From the NCBI GenBank assembly GCA_000375685.1, contig AQVQ01000029.1:1-15911 (forward strand): DNA of 15,911 nucleotides, given 5' to 3'. The notes beneath the pieces were generated by a model. It was not told the DNA's origin, did no database searches, and saw only the letters and a list, made by a program, of their open reading frames with translations. Each line of letters starts with the position of its first letter. Position 1 is the first letter of the stretch. This document shows, piece after piece, positions 7,731 through 14,303 of this stretch. A program made the position numbers and the translations under genes. The DNA comes from a crenarchaeote SCGC AAA261-N23 (GTDB lineage Archaea; Thermoproteota; Thermoprotei; Gearchaeales; Gearchaeaceae).

Positions 7731-7799
7731 ATACTCAGTATAGGTATGTAGGCAATATAAGATCCCCTTATATTCTTATTCAAGAAGTCTCAATAGGAG
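7714..7799. repeat. Nested stem-loop region between DUF2258 and the antiporter gene
   Basis: Outer arms CTACTATTGAGA (7714-7725) and TCTCAATAGGAG (7788-7799) are inverted with 11 of 12 matches. Inside lie the odd palindromes GAGAGTCTC (7722-7730) and ATACTCAGTAT (7731-7741), and a perfect hairpin with 8-base stems AATATAAG / CTTATATT (7754-7761 and 7767-7774) around a 5-base loop. It lies upstream of the DUF2258 promoter and just past the antiporter stop (7807). It may act as a terminator or processing structure, a small RNA, or a recombination site; the sequence does not decide. Confidence 0.45.
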
Positions 7800-7806
7800 G
7801 TATAAG

Positions 7807-8781
7807 CTAGAAAAATAAGAATTGAATTGCTATTGCAAATATATATGTTGCTAAGAATGCAAATCCTTCTATTTTTGTTATTTTCCTATCCAACATAAAT
7901 ACAGTAGCAATGATTCCTACAACCAAAGCTAATATAGCCTCCATCATACCTGTGTAGCTAAACGAAACTTTTCCTCCTAATAGAAAATAATGAAGAACTA
8001 CAAACATTGTTATCAAAAAAGAGCTGTTGAGAATTTTAGAACCAAATATTGTGCCTATCATTATATCCACGCTTTCTCCACCTTTTCTTGCTAGAAAAAC
8101 AAGTGAAGCTTTTTCAGGCATTTCAGCAGCTAAAGGCGAGAGGATCAGCGCAAGCACAATCGCAGGTATTCCTAAGTTTATTGCAATATTGTTCAATGAT
8201 GAGGTAAATGTCTCGCTCAAAATAACCAATCCAACAGTTCCTATAATAATGAATAAAATGCTTGCATAAAGTTTAGAACTAAAAGTTCTTTTACCATTAG
8301 AGTCTACGCTTGTTTCAAGAACTTCAAGTTTTCTTTCTTTGCCTGCCAAGTATATGTATATTATATACATCGATAAGAACACAATTGCATCATATATTTC
8401 AAATCCGTCTAGATACGTAACAGGGATTAAGATTGATAAAACTAGGAAAATAATTATATCATTTTTAAACTTTGACAAATTAATTGATTTTAAAGGTTTT
8501 AAAGAAAATCTGGTGGTAGAAGCAAGAATAAATATTGAAATTCCTAAGCTCATCATAAGTATGTTGCTTCCAAGTATTGCACCTAAACCTACATCTGGAA
8601 TGTTTAAAATTACAGAATAAGCTACAACAAGGAATTCTGGAAGTTCTGAAGAAATACTTAATAAAATTCTTCCTGTAAACCTTCTTCCTATCAATTTTCC
8701 AATAAAATCGCTTCCTTCAGCCAATAAATATCCAATAATAATTATTCCTATGAAAGAGGCAATGAATTCAAGTAACTGCAA
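7807..8781 (-). CDS. CaCA superfamily cation antiporter (sodium/calcium exchanger-like)
   Basis: A 324-residue protein with about ten hydrophobic segments and the two inverted alpha-repeats of the calcium/cation antiporter superfamily. The first is SSELPEF at 44-50 followed by GAILGSN at 67-73; the second is PLAAEMPEK at 216-224 followed by IGTIFGSK at 242-249. Glu49 and Glu223 match the ion-binding glutamates of the family. The usual Gly-Thr-Ser before L-P-E is replaced by Ser-Ser-Glu and Ala-Ala-Glu, and the second GSN is GSK, so the transported ion may not be calcium. A charged cytosolic loop lies at about 147-170. The start is TTG at 8781, one base after the upstream gene's stop, so it is probably co-transcribed with the kleisin/KITE genes. 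Confidence 0.85.
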   Translation of the reverse strand: MQLLEFIASFIGIIIIGYLLAEGSDFIGKLIGRRFTGRILLSISSELPEFLVVAYSVILNIPDVGLGAILGSNILMMSLGISIFILASTTRFSLKPLKSINLSKFKNDIIIFLVLSILIPVTYLDGFEIYDAIVFLSMYIIYIYLAGKERKLEVLETSVDSNGKRTFSSKLYASILFIIIGTVGLVILSETFTSSLNNIAINLGIPAIVLALILSPLAAEMPEKASLVFLARKGGESVDIMIGTIFGSKILNSSFLITMFVVLHYFLLGGKVSFSYTGMMEAILALVVGIIATVFMLDRKITKIEGFAFLATYIFAIAIQFLFF

Positions 8782-8782
8782 T

Positions 8783-9349
8783 TTACAAATTATAGATTGT
8801 TACAAGTTTTAATAAAGTTTCTATTTCAACTTCGGCATAAGTTCTCCATCCTAATTTAATAGTATCATTTTCATCGATTTCTAAATAGCCTTTTTTTATA
8901 AACTTGTCAAGATATCTTTTTGATTTTGTTTTTGATATTTTTTTATTCAAGAAATCCATCAAATCTTCATAACTGCATCTGTTATTTTTTGAAACTAAAT
9001 AAAGTATGCTTGCAGACAAAGCAGAGAGCTCTTCCATATTAAACTGACCCTTAAGGGGTGTTGAAACCAATGGATCTGATGTTACTATATAAAAATGCGC
9101 CCTATCATAATCTTGTAAAGTAGGATTCTCAACTTTTCCTTGAAATACGATGTTGATTTTAAGGCCAAACGTTTCAAGTTCCTTATTCAGTAAATTTGCT
9201 ATAAAAGGATACTTTGTTCCTATTATTCTTCTCAATTCAAAGCCCTTTGCACCTGGGACATTCCTTCTTTGAACTAATAAAAAGATAAGCATTTTCTTCA
9301 TTTTATTGAAAATCGTTAATCTTCTTTTCTCTGCTTTTTTACTGCTCAT
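8783..9349 (-). CDS. KITE-type kleisin partner (ScpB-like; resembles Nse3/MAGE)
   Basis: A 188-residue protein with two predicted winged-helix units joined by a strand segment (HFYIVT, 85-90), the layout of KITE proteins (ScpB, MukE, Nse1, Nse3), which bind kleisins in SMC complexes. Its start overlaps the kleisin stop by four bases (ATGA), with a weak AGGTTG just upstream. Beyond the ScpB-like fold, the order of elements (KYPFIANLLNKELETFGL, then SALSASILYLVSKNNRCSYE, then KKGYLEI and LGWRTYAEVE at 166-175) recalls the MAGE homology domain of Nse3, which ends in Y-L, then W-G-P-R-A-x-x-E. That comparison is from memory and not an alignment. Family membership as a kleisin partner is likely from context; the closer Nse3 link is inference. 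Confidence 0.7.
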   Translation of the reverse strand: MSSKKAEKRRLTIFNKMKKMLIFLLVQRRNVPGAKGFELRRIIGTKYPFIANLLNKELETFGLKINIVFQGKVENPTLQDYDRAHFYIVTSDPLVSTPLKGQFNMEELSALSASILYLVSKNNRCSYEDLMDFLNKKISKTKSKRYLDKFIKKGYLEIDENDTIKLGWRTYAEVEIETLLKLVTIYNL

Positions 9350-10050
9350 GTTTTCAACCTAAATATAATGCTATAATTGCGCTTTGAGGGCCCTTTCTCA
9401 ATTAAAATCTCCTCATTGCTTTCTGAAACATGCAATTTTCCTTGAGCTATAAGGAATGAGATGAAATAAAGAAATCTAACTCTTTCTTTAGCATTCATAT
9501 TTTCCATTTCCTTCGTCAAGTTCAATGGTAATTTTTTCATCAAGTCGGTTTCAAATTCTTCTAGCTCTTTAATGAAATTTTTATCTTGGACGTAAATATC
9601 ATTCGCGGATATAAACCCAATTTCGGTTTCATAGCTTTTCTTTTCAATCTTTATAGGATTCTTAGCAAACCAATACTCGTAGCCTGATTTTATTGAATCT
9701 GAATTTATAAAGTTGGTTGAAGCAACCGGGTGCAAACACAGCTCGATTAATCTGCTAAATTCATAAACTGAAAATTTCTCAAGCTTTTCAGCTAATCTTT
9801 TAGGTGATATAAAAAGCGATGAAGTTCTTTCGTAAAGTAATCCTGCTTGCTCTTTTACAACAGTTGCTATGTGGTCCATAGCTTCAGCATCTTTACTTAG
9901 TTCTTCAATGGTTCTAATCTTTTTGAATATTTGGTTAAGCTTATTTAGAAGTTCTGCTACGTTTACTTCAAATGGATCCTTTTTTCTTTGTATTACGTAT
10001 GTGATTTCTTCAATTATCTTGTCAATTTCAGCGTTACTATTTTCTTTCAT
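9346..10050 (-). CDS. ScpA-like kleisin (SMC complex subunit)
   Basis: A 234-residue protein. The N-terminal helical domain (about 10-80) has the pattern of ScpA: DPFEVNVAELLNKL at 25-38, where bacterial ScpA has D-P-W-D-I-D-I-x-x-L, followed by helices ending in EQAGLLYERTSSLF. The C-terminal part (about 174-225, LTKEMENMNAKERVRFLYFI, then GKLHVSE and EILIEK) reads as the kleisin winged helix that contacts an SMC head. The middle, about 80-170, is variable, as expected for the linker that holds the KITE partner. The start ATG overlaps the cysS stop (ATGA) and the stop overlaps the next start in the same way. Kleisins close the SMC ring in chromosome organisation; no SMC gene lies in the window. 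Confidence 0.8.
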   Translation of the reverse strand: MKENSNAEIDKIIEEITYVIQRKKDPFEVNVAELLNKLNQIFKKIRTIEELSKDAEAMDHIATVVKEQAGLLYERTSSLFISPKRLAEKLEKFSVYEFSRLIELCLHPVASTNFINSDSIKSGYEYWFAKNPIKIEKKSYETEIGFISANDIYVQDKNFIKELEEFETDLMKKLPLNLTKEMENMNAKERVRFLYFISFLIAQGKLHVSESNEEILIEKGPSKRNYSIIFRLKT

Positions 10051-11507
10051 TGTTTAGGATTAATATACCAAAGAGAACCAAATTTGGAATCCTCAATTTC
10101 TACTCCAATTTCTTTCAATTTGCTTCTAATTAAATCAGATTTCTGAAAGTTTCCTTCTTTCCTTAATTTATCCCTTTCTTCTAACAACATTTCAACAATC
10201 CAAAACAGTTTAGATATATCTATTTTTATTTCTCTGCTATACAAATCGCCAAAAATTATATTTGCAATTGGATCGATCTTTTCAAGTATTATTTTAGATG
10301 AACTTGAACTAATGAAACCGTTGTTTTCAATGTATTGTAGAATATCCTTGGCTATATCATTCAAGGCCTTTATTGCAAGGGGAGTATTAAGGTCATCATT
10401 CATTGATTCTATGAAAGCCTCTATATTCCTTTGAATGTTCTCTATAAGTTTTTCTTCATTCTTTCCTTGAACATTTCTTAGAATGAATAACTGAAGATAT
10501 TGAACTGATTTCCTTATTCTGTTAACTAAAAGTTTTGCCTCTTCTAATCCTTTCTCATCATATAAAAGCTGTTTCCTGTAATGGGTTTGCAACAAATAAA
10601 GCCTTAAATTCGAAGCACCATGTTTCTTCACAGCATCTCTTAGATAAATTAGCCTTTTATAAGATTTGGACATTTTTTCTCCTCCTATTAAAACATGCCT
10701 TGTATGAAGCCAATATTTTACGAACCTTTTCCCTGTAGCAGCTTCGCTCTGTGCAATCTCATTTTCATGATGTGGAAATATATTATCCTCACCTCCTGTG
10801 TGAATATCGAAACTTTCACCAAGATATTTCATGGACATTGCTGAGCATTCTATGTGCCATCCAGGCCTTCCAATCCCCCATGGCGAATACCAGTATGGTT
10901 CATCAGTTCCAGTTCTCTTCCAAAGAGCAAAGTCGCCTAGGTTTTCTTTATCATATTCGTCGAGTTTTATTCTTCCACTCGCACCTGCCTTCAATGCACT
11001 TGGATTTATTCCTGAAAGCTTTCCGTATTCCTTAAATTGAGATATTTTAAAGTAAACTCCATCTTCACTTAAGTAAGCATAGCCTTTTTCGATTAACTTT
11101 TGTATAAGCTCAATCATTTCTTGGATATGTTGCGTAGCCATAGGATGAACATCTGCCCTAAGCAAACCAATCGATTCTCTATCTTCAAAGTAAGCCTTGG
11201 TGTATTTTTCAATAAGTTGCTGGAAGCTTATTTTTTCTTCTTTTAACCTTTTTAATATTTTATCATCGATAGAAATATCTGTAATGTTTGAGACGAATAA
11301 AACTTTATAGCCTAGAAATCTAAGATATCTTACTAAGACATCCCATACTATGTATGTCCTAGCATGACCAATGTGCATATAATCATTTACGGTTAAACCG
11401 CATGCGTATATTCCAACACTTTCTTTGTTTAAAGGTTGAAATTCCTCAATATCTTTATTTAAAGTATTGTAGATTCTCAGTTTTGACTTATTAACAAAGG
11501 TTACCAC
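10047..11507 (-). CDS. cysS: Cysteinyl-tRNA synthetase
   Basis: A 486-residue class I aminoacyl-tRNA synthetase of full length that charges tRNA-Cys. Seen: HIGH at 45-48 and KMSKS at 278-282 for ATP binding. The four zinc ligands are placed as in the E. coli enzyme: Cys36, Cys221, His246 and Glu250. Between them, GWHIECSAMSMKYLG and FDIHTGGEDNIFPHHENE are classic family stretches. The C-terminal helical anticodon-binding domain follows. The start is GTG at 11507, just inside the sequence AAGGTGG. An upstream ATG is out of frame, and no other early start keeps the conserved N-terminus (RIYNTL). It is the first gene of the operon with the kleisin, KITE and antiporter genes. Confidence 0.97.
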   Translation of the reverse strand: MVTFVNKSKLRIYNTLNKDIEEFQPLNKESVGIYACGLTVNDYMHIGHARTYIVWDVLVRYLRFLGYKVLFVSNITDISIDDKILKRLKEEKISFQQLIEKYTKAYFEDRESIGLLRADVHPMATQHIQEMIELIQKLIEKGYAYLSEDGVYFKISQFKEYGKLSGINPSALKAGASGRIKLDEYDKENLGDFALWKRTGTDEPYWYSPWGIGRPGWHIECSAMSMKYLGESFDIHTGGEDNIFPHHENEIAQSEAATGKRFVKYWLHTRHVLIGGEKMSKSYKRLIYLRDAVKKHGASNLRLYLLQTHYRKQLLYDEKGLEEAKLLVNRIRKSVQYLQLFILRNVQGKNEEKLIENIQRNIEAFIESMNDDLNTPLAIKALNDIAKDILQYIENNGFISSSSSKIILEKIDPIANIIFGDLYSREIKIDISKLFWIVEMLLEERDKLRKEGNFQKSDLIRSKLKEIGVEIEDSKFGSLWYINPKQ

Positions 11508-11553
11508 CTTGCATAAATAAATTTGTGAAAATCGGAATATTTATTTTTAGCAA

Positions 11554-12627
11554 TTACATTAACGCTTTTAGATTCCTTATAATTTCTTCTGTAAATTCCT
11601 TATTACTACTTTCCTTTATATCAGCGATACCTGCATTTCTCAATATTCTTACCATATCGTAAGTTAAAACTTTCTTTTCTTCTAGGGTTTTGAATATGGC
11701 TTTTTCAATAAGTTCAGCTTTTTCATTTAATCCTATGTATCTGAGCATACTCGTAGCTGTTAACATTTCCGCTGTTGGATTAACTTTCCATTGATTTGTA
11801 TACTTGGGTGCAGAACCATGAACAGGTTCAAATATCGCATATTTGTCCCCTATATTGCTACTTGGGGCAACACCGAGGCCTCCTATCAATCCAGATATTA
11901 GGTCGCTAAGTATGTCTCCCATTAGGTTCGTAGTAACTATAACATCATAGTCTTTTGGTCTCAAAACAAGTTGCATGGCCATATTATCAACGAGCATTTC
12001 TTCCTTTTCTAGTTCAGGATAATCTTTAGCTACCTCTCTAAATACCTCTAAAAACAATCCTCCTGTAAGTTTTAGTACATTCGCTTTTGTAACTACTGTA
12101 ACTTTTTTTCTCTTATTTTTTCTTGCATATTCAAAGGCAAATCTTATTACCCTTTCACTCCCCTTTCTCGTTACAACCCCTATTGTTTCAGCTGCAACTC
12201 TTTCTCCTGCAGCCAGTATATCGTGTTCGATTCCTGCATAGAATTCCTCAGTTGCTTCCCTTACTAATACTATATCAACGTTCGAATATCTTGGGACATC
12301 GTGGTAAAGCCAGCTTACAGGCAATGATTTAGCAGGCCTAACAACTGCATATGTATCAAAGTATTTTCTCAATGTAACATTAACACTTCTATATCCAGTA
12401 CCTATAGGTGTTGTAAGTGGACCTTTTAACATTACATTATATTTTTTCAATTCCTGAAGAAGCTCTGCAGGTGCTGGATCATTATATTTTTTTATCGCAG
12501 GTTCTCCAAGCTCAAAAACCTCAAATTCTATTGGGACTTCTGCAGCTTCAAGAACCTTTAATGTTAAGCTTGTTACTTCAGGACCTATTCCGTCTCCAGG
12601 TATTAAAGCTACCTTATGTGTTACCAT
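11554..12627 (-). CDS. Isocitrate dehydrogenase (short, isocitrate/isopropylmalate family)
   Basis: A 357-residue beta-decarboxylating dehydrogenase. Substrate-site residues follow the isocitrate pattern: GPLTTPIGTGYRSVNVTLR (69-87) with Ser81, Asn83 and Arg87, then Arg97 and Arg123. Tyr130 and Lys181 are the catalytic pair, with metal ligands Asp214, Asp238 and Asp242. The R-S-x-N segment argues against 3-isopropylmalate as substrate, although homoisocitrate cannot be fully excluded. The length and overall style resemble NAD enzymes. However, HGSAPKYTNQWKVNP (270-284) has Lys275, Tyr276 and Val282 at the places that give NADP preference in E. coli Icd. The ATG at 12627 has a TATA box (minus strand AATTTATAAT, 12657-12648) centred 26 bases upstream. 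Likely function: the TCA-cycle or biosynthetic step to 2-oxoglutarate. Confidence 0.85.
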   Translation of the reverse strand: MVTHKVALIPGDGIGPEVTSLTLKVLEAAEVPIEFEVFELGEPAIKKYNDPAPAELLQELKKYNVMLKGPLTTPIGTGYRSVNVTLRKYFDTYAVVRPAKSLPVSWLYHDVPRYSNVDIVLVREATEEFYAGIEHDILAAGERVAAETIGVVTRKGSERVIRFAFEYARKNKRKKVTVVTKANVLKLTGGLFLEVFREVAKDYPELEKEEMLVDNMAMQLVLRPKDYDVIVTTNLMGDILSDLISGLIGGLGVAPSSNIGDKYAIFEPVHGSAPKYTNQWKVNPTAEMLTATSMLRYIGLNEKAELIEKAIFKTLEEKKVLTYDMVRILRNAGIADIKESSNKEFTEEIIRNLKALM

Positions 12628-12647
12628 GAAATTCTTTATCGCAAATT

Positions 12648-12657
12648 ATTATAAATT
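12648..12657 (-). promoter_or_regulatory. TATA box of the isocitrate dehydrogenase gene
   Basis: The minus strand reads AATTTATAAT, centred about 26 bases before the ATG at 12627, giving a leaderless transcript. The palindrome at 12662-12678 sits directly upstream of it. Confidence 0.6.
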
Positions 12658-12661
12658 TATT

Positions 12662-12678
12662 GTTCAAAAAATTTGAAC
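12662..12678. promoter_or_regulatory. Perfect palindrome, possible operator
   Basis: GTTCAAA-AAA-TTTGAAC has two perfect 7-base arms around a 3-base spacer. It touches the stop codon of the winged-helix gene and ends four bases upstream of the TATA box of the dehydrogenase gene, a typical place for an activator or repressor dimer. The half site recurs as TTGTTCAAAA at 13130-13139 in the regulator's own promoter region. It could instead be an RNA 3' hairpin for the winged-helix gene. Confidence 0.4.
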
Positions 12679-13088
12679 TAAAATAAGCGTCTATATGAAA
12701 GAATGGCTTCAACAATGAATATAATTGAGGAAGAAACCAATAAAATACTTAAAACAAAAACATCAATTAATGAGACGCCGTAAAACAGAATTCTAATTAC
12801 ATAGTAAACAGAAAGAGCCAAATAAAATAATCCATAGAAGATCATTCGTGGAATAAGAAAGGAGCCAACTTTTACAAGATGGCTTATAATTTCTGGTTTT
12901 TGGGAATTAGATAAATAGTATTTTCCCTTGCTTTCATAAACAAGACCCATATTTTCAAGTTTTTTAAGATAATATTCAGCTAATGAGGGAGATTTAAATC
13001 CTAAACTTCTTTGAACCTCTCTAACTCCAACCTCATTGTGTTTTAAGACATAGAGATAAACCTGAAGAAGCTTTCCTTTTAGTTCCAT
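12678..13088 (-). CDS. Membrane-anchored winged-helix transcription regulator
   Basis: A 136-residue protein with an N-terminal winged helix at about 1-62. The order is KLLQVYLYVLKHNEVGVREVQRSL, recognition helix SPSLAEYYLKKLENMGLV, then the wing SKGKYYLS, as in MarR/ArsR-like archaeal regulators. Two hydrophobic helices follow at about 76-101 and 106-129, with a short basic end (YRRLF), so the DNA-binding domain should be held at the cytoplasmic side of the membrane. No ligand domain is present. It is divergent from the DUF4382 surface protein, which suggests a regulator-target pair. The ATG at 13088 has a TATA box (minus strand ATTTATAAGC, 13123-13114) about 30 bases upstream. Confidence 0.85.
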   Translation of the reverse strand: MELKGKLLQVYLYVLKHNEVGVREVQRSLGFKSPSLAEYYLKKLENMGLVYESKGKYYLSNSQKPEIISHLVKVGSFLIPRMIFYGLFYLALSVYYVIRILFYGVSLIDVFVLSILLVSSSIIFIVEAILSYRRLF

Positions 13089-13177
13089 CAGCTATTATGT
13101 ATTTTTGTTAAAAGCTTATAAATAGAATTTTGTTCAAAAGTATTTTATTATATCTTTAATTAGATTATGCTAATATA
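13089..13177. promoter_or_regulatory. Divergent promoter region with a direct repeat, winged-helix gene / DUF4382 gene
   Basis: The 89-base gap holds the minus-strand TATA box at 13114-13123 and a plus-strand box (TTTTATTATATC, 13143-13154) about 29 bases before the GTG at 13178. A direct repeat, TTTTGTTAAAAG (13103-13114) and TTTTGTTCAAAAG (13128-13140), has starts 25 bases apart and brackets the minus-strand TATA box. Its second unit shares the GTTCAAA half site with the palindrome at 12662. This fits an autoregulated operator; that is inference. Confidence 0.45.
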
Positions 13178-14302
13178 GTGAGTGAATTAAAAAAGACTAA
13201 AATTGCCATATATGCAGTAGCTTCTATTTTGTTAGCTTTAATTATAATATTTGTACTTAATGCATACCAAGGTCAAAATATCGTTACGCCCGGATTGATC
13301 CAGACACCTGAATATAATTTTGTTGTGCTTGTTAATGACCCACCCGTTTTGCCGAGCGCTCAAGTAAGTGCGTTGTACTTGAATTATTCAGATATTCTAA
13401 TCCATTCAGTTTCAGGTAGCTGGATTCGGTTAAACCAATCAGGAAGCATAAATTTGCTTAGTGTAGAGAATAATGCGATAATAGTTTACGTAAGTAAAAT
13501 ACCTAATGGCGAATATAATATATTAAGGTTTGAAGGTTTAACTTCAAGTGTGATTTACAATGGGCAAATTTATCCTGTAAAAGTAACATCAAGCTATGTA
13601 GATTCCTATCCAATTTCTAAATTACAGGTAAACAACAAGAATACAACTTTTGTCGACGTTATATTTTATCCTAAACTTTTTATTCTTCCAGATAACAAAG
13701 GCGGTATCCAGTTTTTATTGATTCTGAAATCAAAATCACTAGGATTTTACGATTATAAAAAAATATTTGGAGAAATAAGCGAACAAAAGCTAAATCAAAT
13801 ACTTAAAAAGGGAAACAGTGTATCAATTATAGGAACAGAATTATACACTTTAATATACTCTGAAATATCAAGCCAAAAAATCTCCATCGCAAACGTGGAC
13901 TTAAGTGAAGAAGGATTAGAAATAGAAGTTATAAACAATGGAAATGTAAGCGTTCAGATCAACTATGTAATTTTGTATGTGAGCAAATCTTCAATGCATG
14001 CTTCTTCAAACTTAAGTTATATAATTTTTTTAGTCAATTCCGATGGAACACTTGTTCCTGTAACGAGCATAAATAACTTAATTCATAAGAATGAGACAGG
14101 TTTCATACTACAACCAGGAAGTGAGGCAAATCTAAGCTACAGCGGAGAAATAAATTTAATTCAAGTAACAAACGAGCATGCTTTAAAAGGTGGCATATCT
14201 AAGTTGAAAATATCTGCTGGAGATAAAATTACTATAGTCATAGTAGGAGAATATTCAATACTTGCTACATCGCAAATCATTTTGACCTATGGGCATAATT
14301 AA
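13178..14302 (+). CDS. Secreted or surface-anchored DUF4382 protein
   Basis: A 374-residue protein with a single hydrophobic segment at about 8-28 after a short basic end, acting as a signal anchor or uncleaved signal peptide, so the rest is extracytoplasmic. Residues about 47-150 match DUF4382: VLVNDPPVLPSAQVSALYLN, then SWIRLNQSGSINLL, IPNGEYNILRFEG and VIYNGQIYPVKV. The remainder is strand-rich (VDLSEEGLEIEVINNGNVSVQ) and looks like an Ig-like domain. At least seven N-glycosylation sequons (for example NYS, NQS, NVS, NET) are present, as in archaeal surface proteins. There is no C-terminal membrane anchor. The start is GTG at 13178 by promoter spacing. The stop lies one base from the SfsA gene's stop. 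Function unknown; the divergent membrane-anchored regulator is its likely controller. Confidence 0.8.
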   Translation: MSELKKTKIAIYAVASILLALIIIFVLNAYQGQNIVTPGLIQTPEYNFVVLVNDPPVLPSAQVSALYLNYSDILIHSVSGSWIRLNQSGSINLLSVENNAIIVYVSKIPNGEYNILRFEGLTSSVIYNGQIYPVKVTSSYVDSYPISKLQVNNKNTTFVDVIFYPKLFILPDNKGGIQFLLILKSKSLGFYDYKKIFGEISEQKLNQILKKGNSVSIIGTELYTLIYSEISSQKISIANVDLSEEGLEIEVINNGNVSVQINYVILYVSKSSMHASSNLSYIIFLVNSDGTLVPVTSINNLIHKNETGFILQPGSEANLSYSGEINLIQVTNEHALKGGISKLKISAGDKITIVIVGEYSILATSQIILTYGHN

Positions 14303-14303
14303 T

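Noticed and set aside
7742..7806. Integration or transposon end beside the repeat
   Set aside because: No integrase, transposase, target-site duplication or tRNA fragment is seen; the nested hairpins alone do not define a mobile element.
10535..11040. Plus-strand frames opposite cysS
   Set aside because: They are antisense to conserved cysS codons, including the zinc-site region; no independent support.
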